Below, piece after piece: positions 34,306-46,238 of a DNA stretch of 64,000 nucleotides (its first letter is position 1; the number at the start of each line of letters is the position of its first letter). Under the pieces are notes generated by a model. The model was not told the DNA's origin and did not search any database. It saw only the letters and a list, made by a program, of their open reading frames with translations. The DNA is from Croceibacterium selenioxidans (GTDB lineage Bacteria > Pseudomonadota > Alphaproteobacteria > Sphingomonadales > Sphingomonadaceae): NCBI RefSeq assembly GCF_018599195.1, contig NZ_JAHFVK010000001.1, positions 806,001 through 870,000 on the forward strand. The letters are read 5' to 3'. Position numbers and translations under genes: made by a program.

Positions 34306-35109
34306 ATGACTGCTCGCTCACCGCACAAAATCGCTCTCATTGCCGCTGTCTGCGCGATGGTCCCGCTGACGGCGGGTTGCTCCATGTTCAGTGGAAAGGG
34401 CGGAGATCGGGATACGGCCTATGTCGCGCGAGACGTGGAATCTCTTTACGCTGCGGCGAAGGACCGGCTCGACCGTGGCGATATCAGGGTAGCGGCCGCT
34501 CTGTTCGATGAAGTCGAACGGCAGCACCCTTACTCGCCCTGGGCCCGTCGCGCTCAGTTGATGAGCGCGTTCTCCTATTACCTGATGCAGGATTACACCA
34601 AGGCGATCGACTCGGCGCAGCGGTTCCTGTCGATCCATCCAGGCAACAAGGATGCTCCCTACGCCTACTACCTGATCGCTCTCAGCTATTACGAGCAGAT
34701 CAGCGATGTGGACCGTGACCAGTCGATCACGCAGCAGGCACTTACTGCGCTGACCGATATTCAGCGGCGCTATCCCAACAGCGAATATGCCGCCGATGCG
34801 CGGCTTAAGGTCGACCTCGTGTACGATCACCTTGCGGGCAAGGAGATGCAGATCGGCCGCTTCTACGAGAAGACCGGTCAATGGCTCGCAGCGCAGATGC
34901 GGTTCCAGAATGTGGTCGAGACCTATCAGACCACCAGTCACGCGGCGGAAGCCCTCTATCGCCTGACAGAAACGAGCCTCGCGCTCGGCCTGCCTGACGA
35001 AGCGAAGAAGTACGCCGCGGTGCTGGGGGCGAACTACCCCGGCAGCGAGTGGTACGAAAAGGCTTTCGCGCTGATGCAGAAGGAAGCACCGACGCAAGTC
35101 GGCGCCTGA
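34306..35109 (+). CDS. bamD: Outer-membrane assembly lipoprotein BamD
   Basis: A 267-residue lipoprotein of the BAM complex, which inserts beta-barrel proteins into the outer membrane. The signal peptide ends in LTAGCS (Cys near residue 25). The mature part consists of TPR repeats with the family-typical YPNSEYAADARLK and YYLMQDYTKAIDSAQRFLSIHPGN. The start at ATG 34306 (MTARSPHKIA) gives a normal signal peptide; ATG 34258 is possible but adds 16 residues with no sense. Its position before recN and ligA is the alphaproteobacterial norm. Confidence 0.94.
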   Translation: MTARSPHKIALIAAVCAMVPLTAGCSMFSGKGGDRDTAYVARDVESLYAAAKDRLDRGDIRVAAALFDEVERQHPYSPWARRAQLMSAFSYYLMQDYTKAIDSAQRFLSIHPGNKDAPYAYYLIALSYYEQISDVDRDQSITQQALTALTDIQRRYPNSEYAADARLKVDLVYDHLAGKEMQIGRFYEKTGQWLAAQMRFQNVVETYQTTSHAAEALYRLTETSLALGLPDEAKKYAAVLGANYPGSEWYEKAFALMQKEAPTQVGA

Positions 35110-35158
35110 GCCTCAGGGCGCTCTCAAATGACTTCTAGCGGTTTGAACCGGCCCGCCG

Positions 35159-35497
35159 TTAGCCTGAAGTGCCGTAGCGGCGCGCTTCGACCGGGCCTTC
35201 TCCGCGGCAGCAGGCAATCAGGCCACTGAGTTCGCCATTGAACAAAGCCTGGTCGAATCGCACACCTGCAATTCCGTTGTGAAACCAACGAATGTGGCCC
35301 TTGAGGCGCTGGTCGTTGACTTCGAGGGAAACGGCTTCACCGACGACAAAGGCTGCGCGGCCAAGGCTGCTGATGCGGCAACCTTCGGAGGACAACTCAA
35401 TCATGAGCCCGTCCACCGGCTTATGGCCCGCCTTCGCGAGTTGCATGATTTGCCGGACAGCGTGACGCTTGTATGAGCGGATCGCCAGCACAGTCAT
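35159..35497 (-). CDS. PilZ-domain protein
   Basis: A 112-residue protein made of a single PilZ-like domain. It has a basic N-terminus (RSYKRHAVRQIMQLAK), then the SSEGCRISSLG strand-turn that matches the (D/N)xSxxG motif with Glu in place of Asp, and a C-terminal cysteine pair (LIACCRGEG). PilZ domains bind cyclic di-GMP through an RxxxR motif; here only an approximation of it (R..R/K) is visible, so ligand binding is uncertain. ATG 35497 is eight bases after GGGGGG. It lies between bamD and recN, on the opposite strand. Confidence 0.75.
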   Translation of the reverse strand: MTVLAIRSYKRHAVRQIMQLAKAGHKPVDGLMIELSSEGCRISSLGRAAFVVGEAVSLEVNDQRLKGHIRWFHNGIAGVRFDQALFNGELSGLIACCRGEGPVEARRYGTSG

Positions 35498-35677
35498 CGA
35501 ACTAACCCCCCATCTCAAAACTCGGTCAATTCGAAGTAAACAATATCTTTATTAACAAATTCTTCCACAGGTATTTTTGCGTGGCTGTTTTGACCGTGTT
35601 TTCGGGGTAGATTCCGTGGGCAGGCTCAGGCGCGCCGTTGCGCGGCGGTATGGGCTACCTTAAGACCTGAACGCGCC

Positions 35678-37342
35678 ATGCTGACCTCGCTCGCGATCCG
35701 AAATATCGTCCTGATCGAGGCGCTGGATCTCGCCTTTGGGCCGGGCCTCGGCGTGCTGACGGGCGAAACCGGGGCGGGCAAGTCGATCCTGCTCGACGCG
35801 CTAGGCCTGGTCCTGGGCAATCGCGCCGAGACTGGGCTGGTGCGGAACAGTGAGGATCAGGCGAGCGTCACCGCGACTTTTGAATTCGCCGAACTTCCCG
35901 ACACAATCCGCCTGGCGCTGGCGGAGGCCGAAGTGGAACTGGAGCCGGGAGAACCCCTGATCCTCAGGCGCCGGGTGAAGACTGACGGTGCGTCCAAGGC
36001 CTGGATTAACGACCAGCCGGTCGGGGCTGCCCTGTTGCGCGACCTGGCGCCCGCGCTGGTCGAACTTCACGGCCAGCACGACGACCGAGGACTGGTCAAT
36101 CCCCGCGGGCATCGCGCCTTGCTCGATCGCTATGCGGGCGGTGACGTCGCGAGTGTAGAGGACGCCTGGGCGAAGTGGCGCGCGGCTGATGCGCGGCTCG
36201 ATGCCGCGCGGGCGGCGATCGCCCAGGCCAGCGCGGACCAGGACCTGCTGCTCGCCCATCTCGCCGAATTGGACAAAATCGCCCCGGAAGAAGGTGAGGA
36301 AGAGCGTCTGGCGCTGTCTCGGGCGGACATGCAGAAGGGGGAGAAGCTCTCTGGCGATCTCGAGGCTCTGCGGCTGGTGTGGGATGGTTCCGATTCCGCC
36401 TTGGCCCAGTTGCGCGGAGCGGCGCGGCGGCTCGACCGGATCGGTAGCGAACATCCGCTCCTTGCCGAAGCGCTTGCGGCTCTCGATCGCGCGGTAATCG
36501 AAGCGGGGGAGGCCGAGGCGAAACTCGAAGCCGCCGCCGACGCCCTGACCTTTGATCCCGCCGAACTTGACCGGATAGAGACCCGCCTGTTCGAACTTCG
36601 CGCGCTGGCCCGCAAACACAATTGCCAGCCCGATGAGCTTCCCGCGACCATGCGAGAGTTACGTGCGAAACTGGACGCGATCGAAGCGGGGGATGCCGAA
36701 ATCGGTGTGTTGGAGCGCGCGGCGCAGGAGGCCGGCCAGGTCTATCGCGCCCGGGCGGACATCCTGCACGCCGCTCGCGTAACGGCGGCGGATCGGCTCG
36801 ATGCCGCTGTGGCGAGCGAACTGGCGCCGCTCAAGCTTGATGCCGCCCGCTTCAAGACCTCTGTGAGCGAACTGCCGGAGGACCGCTGGGGGCCGCAAGG
36901 TCTTGATGCAGTCGAGTTCCTCATCGCCACGAACCCCGGTGCGCCCTTCGCGCCGCTCAACAAGATCGCCAGCGGCGGCGAACTCTCCCGCTTCATCCTG
37001 GCGCTGAAGGTCGCCTTGGCAGAACAGGGCGGGGCGGCGACAGTGATCTTCGACGAGATCGACCGCGGCGTCGGCGGCGCGGTGGCCAGTGCGATCGGTG
37101 AACGTCTCGCCCGTTTGGCGGAGGGTGGACAGTTGTTGGCGGTGACGCACTCTCCGCAGGTCGCGGCGAGAGGCGGCATGCACTACCTCATCGCCAAGTC
37201 GAGCGAGGGCACGGTCACGCGCACCTCGGTTTCGCTGCTCGACCAGGCCGGACGGCAGGAGGAGATTGCCCGGATGCTTTCGGGGGCCGAGATAACCAAC
37301 GAGGCGAGAGCGCAAGCGGATCGCCTGCTGGAAGGCGTATGA
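35678..37342 (+). CDS. recN: DNA repair protein RecN
   Basis: A 554-residue SMC-like ATPase for double-strand break repair. Walker A is GETGAGKSILLDALGLVLG (about residues 29-47), a long coiled-coil middle follows (residues ~155-360), then the ABC signature KIASGGELSRFILALK and Walker B VIFDEIDRGVGG, and VTHSPQVAARG near the end. The start (MLTSLAIRNIVLIE) is standard. It overlaps the following acetyltransferase gene by four bases (ATGA). Confidence 0.97.
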   Translation: MLTSLAIRNIVLIEALDLAFGPGLGVLTGETGAGKSILLDALGLVLGNRAETGLVRNSEDQASVTATFEFAELPDTIRLALAEAEVELEPGEPLILRRRVKTDGASKAWINDQPVGAALLRDLAPALVELHGQHDDRGLVNPRGHRALLDRYAGGDVASVEDAWAKWRAADARLDAARAAIAQASADQDLLLAHLAELDKIAPEEGEEERLALSRADMQKGEKLSGDLEALRLVWDGSDSALAQLRGAARRLDRIGSEHPLLAEALAALDRAVIEAGEAEAKLEAAADALTFDPAELDRIETRLFELRALARKHNCQPDELPATMRELRAKLDAIEAGDAEIGVLERAAQEAGQVYRARADILHAARVTAADRLDAAVASELAPLKLDAARFKTSVSELPEDRWGPQGLDAVEFLIATNPGAPFAPLNKIASGGELSRFILALKVALAEQGGAATVIFDEIDRGVGGAVASAIGERLARLAEGGQLLAVTHSPQVAARGGMHYLIAKSSEGTVTRTSVSLLDQAGRQEEIARMLSGAEITNEARAQADRLLEGV

Positions 37343-38016
37343 GCCATCCGCTCGACCGCCCGATCTGGAATGCCCTGACCACGCGGCAGGCGCATCTGGC
37401 GCTCGTGAGCGGCGCGGCCGTACGGATCGACCCAGCTTACGGCCCCTTCGCCGCCGCGCGCGACAAAAGCGAAGACGCGCAAGCGGCGTTGGTGGCCACC
37501 TTGCGCGGACCGGATGATCGGATCGGGGTGGTCGAGCGCGAAGCCTGGCCCCCACCGCAAGGCACGCAAGTGCTCGGCGGCGGCGATCTGGTGCAGATGG
37601 TCTTCGAGGGGCCCGCTCCCGAAATCGATCCGCGTATCGAACTCCTCACCGAAGCGGACGCACCGCAGATGGCCGAACTCGCTTTCGCGACCGAGCCCGG
37701 ACCCTGGGCCTCGGGAACTCATCGCTATGGCGACTTCTTCGGCATTCGCCTCGGCGGTCGCATCGCCGCGATGGCGGGTGAAAGGTTGTTGTTGCCGGGT
37801 ATGGCGGAGCTTAGCGCCGTTTCGACCTGGCCCGAGTTCAGGGGGCAGGGCCTGGCCGGGGCCCTCGTGCGGGGCGTGGTGCGCGGCTTCCTCGATCGCG
37901 GCGACACGCCTTTTCTTCATTGTTACGCTGCCAACGCGGGGGCGATACGACTTTACGAAACTCTCGGGTTCCGGACCCGCGCGCAACTGACATTCACCAT
38001 ACTGGCGCTCGCCTGA
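37339..38016 (+). CDS. GNAT family N-acetyltransferase (FR47-like)
   Basis: A 225-residue acetyltransferase. The acetyl-CoA-binding motif EFRGQGLAGALVRGVV is at about residue 165, preceded by the LSAVSTWP strand and followed by CYAANAGAIRLYETLGFRTR, both GNAT hallmarks of the FR47-like branch. The first ~100 residues form a divergent N-terminal half. Substrate unknown. It is translationally coupled to recN by a four-base overlap, and lies before a small lipoprotein gene and ligA in the same direction. Confidence 0.85.
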   Translation: MSHPLDRPIWNALTTRQAHLALVSGAAVRIDPAYGPFAAARDKSEDAQAALVATLRGPDDRIGVVEREAWPPPQGTQVLGGGDLVQMVFEGPAPEIDPRIELLTEADAPQMAELAFATEPGPWASGTHRYGDFFGIRLGGRIAAMAGERLLLPGMAELSAVSTWPEFRGQGLAGALVRGVVRGFLDRGDTPFLHCYAANAGAIRLYETLGFRTRAQLTFTILALA

Positions 38017-38037
38017 CGGGACGCTAGGAATAGGCCG

Positions 38038-40984
<2,947 letters not shown>

Positions 40985-41069
40985 CCGACCAGATTATGGT
41001 TTCGCCGAAACGGCGGCAAGCATACCGCTCAAGCTCTGCGGCGGGCCGACGCCGTGTGTAGCTGGAATG

Positions 41070-42455
41070 TCAAAGGCGTGCAGGTTCTGCGGTGACCGGA
41101 TCGGCCTGGGTCCTGCTTTGGCGTGCTTGCAGGCGCTTCCCGGCTTCCTCGAGCTGGAGCAGGCTTGTCTGCGAACCCGCGAAGCGCGCTTCGTGCTCAA
41201 AGAATTCTTCATAGCCGGGCCAGGGGATGTGCCCCTCGGTGTGCTGGTACCAGCCGAGCGTGTAAAGGGCGTCCTCGTCAGATCCCGCCTTGGGCATTGC
41301 GCTGGTCGGCACGGTGGAGCCGAACAGGAGCCACGCGGGTTGGGCGGCCCGCTCCGCCTGCCACATACCCGTCGGGTCCACCCATGCATCGCCCTTAGCC
41401 GCCACGCCGCTGGTGATGAACAGCGGGCGCGGGGCACGCAGCGCGATCAGGGTGTGCGCATCGACGGGAAGGTCAGCGGTCGTCCGATCCCCTCGGGCAT
41501 AGTCCATGATGTTGGGCGTGAACCAGTGGAACGCGCCGGAGCTCGCCATGTTCTCCCAGCGCTCGCCGAAGTCGCGCCGCATCAGCTTGGCTCCGCCCGC
41601 TCCCGAGCTGGAGACGTTGGCGTCGGCAAAGGCATGATCGAACGCGGCGGCGACGAGCACACCCTTGCCGAAGCGTGAGTGACCCTGGAGCGAAATTCGA
41701 CTTGCGTTGATCCGCGGGTCGCGCGCCATTTCCTCGCGCAACTGGCTCGCTCCCCAGGCCCAGGCGCGCAAGGCGCCCCAGTCGGTCTTCTCACGTGGCC
41801 AGCGAGCCAGACCGATGACCCCTTGCTGCATCTGTCCGGCATTGTCCGCTTGGAGCAATTGCGGCCGGTAGGCGACATGAGTGAAGCCACGCGCCAAGGC
41901 CATCGCCACGCCGTCGGGCGGCGGAGGGCGGCCGAAATTCGGGGTGCGTCCGCCTGGCCAGATATAGGTGTAGTCGATCAGCGCTGGGGCATTCGCGGCT
42001 TTCACTGGGAAGGTGAGAATAGCGTCGATCGTAGGCCCCATTCGCCCATCCGGCGCGATGACCTGGCCAATCCATTGCTCGGTCTTGGCGCCGCGCCGGG
42101 CTTCGACGGGCTCCTTGCGCCAGACCACTTTGAATTGTGCCACGACCTCGGGAATTCGCCCGACCCAGTTGTCCTCGACCAGCCGGGCGAGCTCAGCTCG
42201 CCGCTGATTCCATTGTTCCTGCGTCGGGGGCGTCGAACCCGCGAAGAGCGGAGGAAGCGTGAATGGCCCGACTTTGGCTTCGTCGGAGTTGGCCGCATTG
42301 GCGTCGGTCGGAGTTCCACTGGCGCCGTGGCGCAATTCGCCAAAGCTGAAGCGCGCTCGCTCGGCGGCGTGGACATCCTCGGCCGTCTGAGCTGATGCCA
42401 AAGTGCCTGCAGCAAATGCCAACACGGCTGCTGCGGCGGCGAGCCATCGAACCAT
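41070..42455 (-). CDS. Glucuronoyl esterase-like hydrolase, carbohydrate esterase family 15
   Basis: A 461-residue exported alpha/beta hydrolase. The signal peptide is MVRWLAAAAAVLAFAAGTLASAQ. The CE15 nucleophile motif GHSRFGKG (G-x-S-R-x-G-K) lies at about residue 252, NIMDYARGD near 315, and the catalytic histidine in TEGHIPWPG near 420. CE15 enzymes cut ester links between lignin and glucuronic acid on xylan. The ATG at 42455 is preceded by GGGGTAA and starts the signal peptide. Together with the next gene it suggests use of plant hemicellulose, but no xylanase is in the window. Confidence 0.83.
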   Translation of the reverse strand: MVRWLAAAAAVLAFAAGTLASAQTAEDVHAAERARFSFGELRHGASGTPTDANAANSDEAKVGPFTLPPLFAGSTPPTQEQWNQRRAELARLVEDNWVGRIPEVVAQFKVVWRKEPVEARRGAKTEQWIGQVIAPDGRMGPTIDAILTFPVKAANAPALIDYTYIWPGGRTPNFGRPPPPDGVAMALARGFTHVAYRPQLLQADNAGQMQQGVIGLARWPREKTDWGALRAWAWGASQLREEMARDPRINASRISLQGHSRFGKGVLVAAAFDHAFADANVSSSGAGGAKLMRRDFGERWENMASSGAFHWFTPNIMDYARGDRTTADLPVDAHTLIALRAPRPLFITSGVAAKGDAWVDPTGMWQAERAAQPAWLLFGSTVPTSAMPKAGSDEDALYTLGWYQHTEGHIPWPGYEEFFEHEARFAGSQTSLLQLEEAGKRLQARQSRTQADPVTAEPARL

Positions 42456-42541
42456 GAAATTACCCCAAATCCCGAATCCGATCCTGATCCCGCAGGATTC
42501 TTGTGCGGAGTTCAAGCCTGCCTTGGGGCTTTTCGTCCACC

Positions 42542-43714
42542 CTAGAGCTTTACCACGGCACCCCCGGCATCCGCGCTGCGGTACATGGCCTCGATCAAGC
42601 GCAAGTCCCGCAGACCCATCTCGCCGGTAGTTCGATGCGGCGTATTGGCGCGTGCGGCGTCGGAGAAGCCGTCGATCTGCGCGGCAAATTGCCCGAGCGG
42701 ATTTCCGGCGCCAACTTCGATTCGGGCGTTGCCGTCGAGGATGAGATTGTTGTCGTCATAGGTCGTCGCAGGCTGCATTTCGATCGAGGCTTGCGAGCCG
42801 AAGTAGCGTTGCCGTGAAATGTAGGGGGTGTAACAGTACGAACTCGACCCCTGCACGCTGATCCCGCTGGCAAGGCGCAGGCGCCAGTCGATCCCGCCTT
42901 CGACTTCGGCGAAGCGAGTGTCGTCGCGAGGATAGGAGTAGACCGCGGAGACTTCCACCGGCGCATCCCCGTCAGTCATCATCAGCGAGGTGTTCAGGCC
43001 GTAGATGCCGATGTCGAACATCGACCCGCCCCCCGCGAGCTTCTTCTCCAGCCGCCACTTGTGCGGCGGGAATTGCGGGTTGGCGTTGAAGCCATGATCG
43101 CACTGGACGTGCCGGATGGTCCCGATTTCCCCTGCCTTGATGCGACGCTCGGCCTCAAGATTGGTCGGCTCGAAATGGACCCGGTAAGCGACACCCAGCT
43201 GCCGGTCGTTGGCCTGGGCGGCCGCCACCATCGCCTCGCATTCGGCTGACGTCGACGCCATCGGTTTCTCGCACAGCACATGTTTGCCCGCCTTGAGAGC
43301 GCGGATCGTGTACTCTGCGTGGAGCCCCACGGGCAGGACGATATAGACGCAGTCGATTTCGTCATTCCGCGCGATGTCGTCGAAGTTGTCGTACCCGTAG
43401 AGGTCAGAGACTCCGAACCGGGCCCCAAGGTCCCGCGCCTTGTCCGGATTACCTGAGACGAACGCCGTCATGCGCGAACGTTGGGCATCACCGAAGCCGG
43501 GGATGACCTGGCCGATCGCGAAGCTGCCCAGGCCGACGATGGCCCAGCGCATCTGATTGCCCGGCGGCTCCGGCAGGATTGCCCCTTGCGGAAGCGGCTG
43601 GCCACGCGATTCCTGCGCGAAGACCCGGCCCGCGCTGAAGGCGAGCGGGGCAAGTCCGGCGGCGACCAGAAGCTTGCGACGGTCGAATTCGGTCTGGTTC
43701 TCGGAATGGCTCAC
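42542..43714 (-). CDS. Gfo/Idh/MocA-family oxidoreductase with Tat signal
   Basis: A 390-residue NAD(P)-dependent oxidoreductase related to glucose-fructose oxidoreductase. A twin-arginine signal (DRRKLLVAAGLAPLAF) targets it to the periplasm with its cofactor bound. A Rossmann motif GLGSFAIG follows, then EKPMAST with the family's conserved Lys-Pro, and the C-terminal GFOR-like sheet domain. The GTG at 43714 follows GGGAGAGAG; the ATG at 43759 is a weaker alternative. It lies 86 bases upstream of the CE15 gene on the same strand and probably shares its transcript. Its substrate is likely a sugar. Confidence 0.87.
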   Translation of the reverse strand: MSHSENQTEFDRRKLLVAAGLAPLAFSAGRVFAQESRGQPLPQGAILPEPPGNQMRWAIVGLGSFAIGQVIPGFGDAQRSRMTAFVSGNPDKARDLGARFGVSDLYGYDNFDDIARNDEIDCVYIVLPVGLHAEYTIRALKAGKHVLCEKPMASTSAECEAMVAAAQANDRQLGVAYRVHFEPTNLEAERRIKAGEIGTIRHVQCDHGFNANPQFPPHKWRLEKKLAGGGSMFDIGIYGLNTSLMMTDGDAPVEVSAVYSYPRDDTRFAEVEGGIDWRLRLASGISVQGSSSYCYTPYISRQRYFGSQASIEMQPATTYDDNNLILDGNARIEVGAGNPLGQFAAQIDGFSDAARANTPHRTTGEMGLRDLRLIEAMYRSADAGGAVVKL

Positions 43715-43774
43715 GACGCTCTCTCCCACCCGCTCTTTGTCGGTAGCGCTACCATGCATGAAATTGGACCTATG

Positions 43775-44482
43775 TCACGTCTTGGCTTCGGGCACCCATT
43801 TCGTCACTCCGCCAGCGAACGGCGTCCACCAACCAGTGCGCACGCCGGCCTTGGCGAGCATGTCGCTGGTCCACTGGTTGCAGGTATTCGACGCCGTGTA
43901 TTCACCGGGAGCGTCGTAGAAAACGTCCTGAGAGCCATAGCCGCCGTGACGAACTTTCTCGCCCCGGGGCAACGACTGTTCGATGGCCGCGACCAGACGA
44001 CGATACTCCTCACGGCTGATCGTCAAGGGTCGGGCATAATCGGAAGGCGCTGGTCGAACGTAATGCGCCACATGCAGCATTCCCTCGCCGCCCACGCCAA
44101 TGATGCGCAGGACCGTAGCCGGCGATAGGTCCCACCAGGTCGGCGTGTTGAGGAACACCTCGCGCTCGCCCCAACTGATCGAAATGTGGGTGTAGGGCTC
44201 GCCTGAAAGCGGGACATCGCTTGCGGGGAATTCGGTTCGCCAGTCCTTCTCGGGCGTCACGAGTGGCAGGATGAGCGCAGTATGGACGCCATTGGTCTCG
44301 ATCATGATCTCGACGCCGTGGTCCGGTTCGACCCAGCCCGAATTGCGCGGGATCGACGAGCCGATCCAACCGGCGAGGGCAAAGAGCAAGATGGCCAGAA
44401 TGGCACCGAGAAGCAGCGCGACGAGCGCGCGGCCCAAGCGTCGGGTCAAATGGATCGCCGTCGCAGCCACAAGACAGACCAC
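43775..44482 (-). CDS. DUF2459 (TIGR02117) family membrane protein
   Basis: A 235-residue protein with one N-terminal membrane helix (LGRALVALLLGAILAILLFALAGWIG). The rest lies on the outer side and contains TNGVHTALILPL, SISWGEREVFLNTPTWWDL and SNTCNQWTSDMLAKAGV, typical of the DUF2459/TIGR02117 family. Function is unknown; the conserved His, Cys and Asn could form a papain-like site. The ATG used overlaps the prmA end by 37 bases, and the true start may be slightly downstream. It follows prmA on the same strand. Confidence 0.8.
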   Translation of the reverse strand: MVCLVAATAIHLTRRLGRALVALLLGAILAILLFALAGWIGSSIPRNSGWVEPDHGVEIMIETNGVHTALILPLVTPEKDWRTEFPASDVPLSGEPYTHISISWGEREVFLNTPTWWDLSPATVLRIIGVGGEGMLHVAHYVRPAPSDYARPLTISREEYRRLVAAIEQSLPRGEKVRHGGYGSQDVFYDAPGEYTASNTCNQWTSDMLAKAGVRTGWWTPFAGGVTKWVPEAKT

Positions 44483-45348
44483 TCGCCATTGACCAGGCGC
44501 GCGGCCAGTCGGAACCCGGCAGTGCGATAGGCGGCCCGGACCGCCGGCTCCTGTGTCTCCAGCAAACCTGCCAGCAGGATGCTTCCGCGCGGCGCCACAG
44601 CGTCGGCGAAGTCGCCCGCCAGCTCGATCAGCGGGCCGGCGAGAATGTTGGCGATGATGAGGTCGTAAGGCGCGCGGCCTGCCAGCAGCGCGTCGTCCAT
44701 GCCTTCCGCAACAACCATGGCCAGGCTGCCGGGCGCCGTACCGAGCGGTATGGAGTTCAGCAGGGCGTTCTCGACCACCACTGGTTCACAGATCGGGTCG
44801 ACGTCACTGGCGATGGCCTTTGCGCCGGGCCAAAGAGTCAGGCCGGCAAAAGCCAGCAGGCCCGTGCCGGTTCCGATGTCGGCCAGATTGCGCACCACGA
44901 CACCGCGCTGCTTCATCGTGTCGAGCATCTCCAGGCATCCGGCGGTGGTGGCGTGTTGCCCGGTGCCGAAAGCCTGCGCGGCTGGAATGGAGAAGTCGAT
45001 CACATCCTCGGACCAGTCCGGTTCGTGATCGGGAGTATGGACATAGAACCGGCCGGCGCGGATGGGCTCGACCTGCTTCTGGGTCTCGGTGACCCAATCG
45101 GTATCGGGCAGTTTTTCGGCCGCGAGCTTGGGGGCGCCGTCGGTGAATAGGCTGGCGACCAGCACCGTGTCGGCCTTGCCAGGCTTGTGCTGGAAATAGG
45201 CCTCTAGCACCCAGTCGTTGGGCCGCTCGTCGGTTATCTCGCTGCCGGTGATGATCACTTCGGGATCCCACTCGTCAATCGCCTCATGCGTTGCGAGCGC
45301 CGCCTGAATTATAGGCTTCGGGGCGAAGGCGACTAACTTCCAGCTCAT
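44446..45348 (-). CDS. prmA: Ribosomal protein L11 methyltransferase
   Basis: A 300-residue SAM-dependent methyltransferase that trimethylates L11. The SAM motif is DIGTGTGLLAFAGLTLWPG (about residue 152), followed by ASDVDPICEPVVVENALLN, and the substrate-site IANILAGPLIELA (about residue 233), characteristic of PrmA. The N-terminal L11-binding domain is present but more divergent. Its ATG overlaps the metallo-beta-lactamase stop by four bases, so it is in the same transcript. Confidence 0.92.
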   Translation of the reverse strand: MSWKLVAFAPKPIIQAALATHEAIDEWDPEVIITGSEITDERPNDWVLEAYFQHKPGKADTVLVASLFTDGAPKLAAEKLPDTDWVTETQKQVEPIRAGRFYVHTPDHEPDWSEDVIDFSIPAAQAFGTGQHATTAGCLEMLDTMKQRGVVVRNLADIGTGTGLLAFAGLTLWPGAKAIASDVDPICEPVVVENALLNSIPLGTAPGSLAMVVAEGMDDALLAGRAPYDLIIANILAGPLIELAGDFADAVAPRGSILLAGLLETQEPAVRAAYRTAGFRLAARLVNGEWSVLWLRRRSI

Positions 45349-46238
45349 CGGTTTTGCTCTGATTGGAGGCGGGCTTCGATACGTTCACGTCCGAAGTCGG
45401 CATAGTTGCTGCAGGCGCCCGGGAGCACCAGCGGGGCATCGCCCGCAAGCCTCTCGTAAAGCGTGCTGGCGGCGGGATGAGGGGTGATCAGGATATCGCA
45501 ATCGAGCGCCGCGATCTTGTCGAGCGACGCGCGAAACGCGGCGACATAATCCGGGTGGTCGGAGAAGCGATAGCTGTCGGACGAGACCGCGCTGATGCTG
45601 TCGGCAAAAACCACCGAGTGGCAGTTCGCGGCTTCGCACGAGCGCCAGGACCAGGTCGTGGATCCCGGGGCATGGCCCGGTGTCGCGTGCAAGGTCAGGG
45701 AGAGGTCGCCCAGGGACAGCGTTTCGCCGTCGGTCATGATCTTGTCGACTCGGACTTTGGCGAAGGGATCATGCATCCCTGCCTGCGGATCGGCCTGATC
45801 GACCACGCCCGTCTCCAACGCGTGGCGTTGTTCGGCGCGAGCTGCCAGTTTTGCCCCGGTGAGGCGTTGGAGCTCGGACACGCCGCCGACATGGTCGAAG
45901 TGCTCGTGACTGGTCACGATCCACTTCACGTCGCCAAGCTTGAAGCCAAGCCGCTGAATGTTTGCGGCGATCAAGGGCGCGGCCTCGCTGGTCGCCCCGT
46001 CGAGCAGGACGTGACCGGCGTTTCCGACGACCAGCAGTGAGACGATCCCACAGGTCCCGACGTCATAGACGTTCCCGAACAACCGGATCGGTGGGGCCGG
46101 ATCGCTCCAGCCGTCCTTATCCTGGCACTGGGCCAGGAACTGCTCGGCCGTAACACCCTCCGGCAGGGGAGTGTCGGCAGCGGCCGGTGTGCACGATGCT
46201 GCAAGAAGCGCCGCGATGGCGAGGAATCTAACGGACAT
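45345..46238 (-). CDS. Subclass B3 metallo-beta-lactamase
   Basis: A 297-residue exported zinc hydrolase. The signal region is MSVRFLAIAALLAASC, with a possible but non-canonical lipobox. The zinc ligands fit subclass B3: H-x-H-x-D-H in TSHEHFDHVGG, the second-site histidine in TPGHAPGSTTW, and the third in ITPHPAAS. Family members open beta-lactam rings in the periplasm, and environmental sphingomonads often carry them. The start at 46238 follows GGAGCGAG and overlaps the upstream SDR gene by 11 bases. Substrate range cannot be read from the sequence. It is not next to the blaI-blaR1-like pair, 8 kb away. Confidence 0.88.
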   Translation of the reverse strand: MSVRFLAIAALLAASCTPAAADTPLPEGVTAEQFLAQCQDKDGWSDPAPPIRLFGNVYDVGTCGIVSLLVVGNAGHVLLDGATSEAAPLIAANIQRLGFKLGDVKWIVTSHEHFDHVGGVSELQRLTGAKLAARAEQRHALETGVVDQADPQAGMHDPFAKVRVDKIMTDGETLSLGDLSLTLHATPGHAPGSTTWSWRSCEAANCHSVVFADSISAVSSDSYRFSDHPDYVAAFRASLDKIAALDCDILITPHPAASTLYERLAGDAPLVLPGACSNYADFGRERIEARLQSEQNR

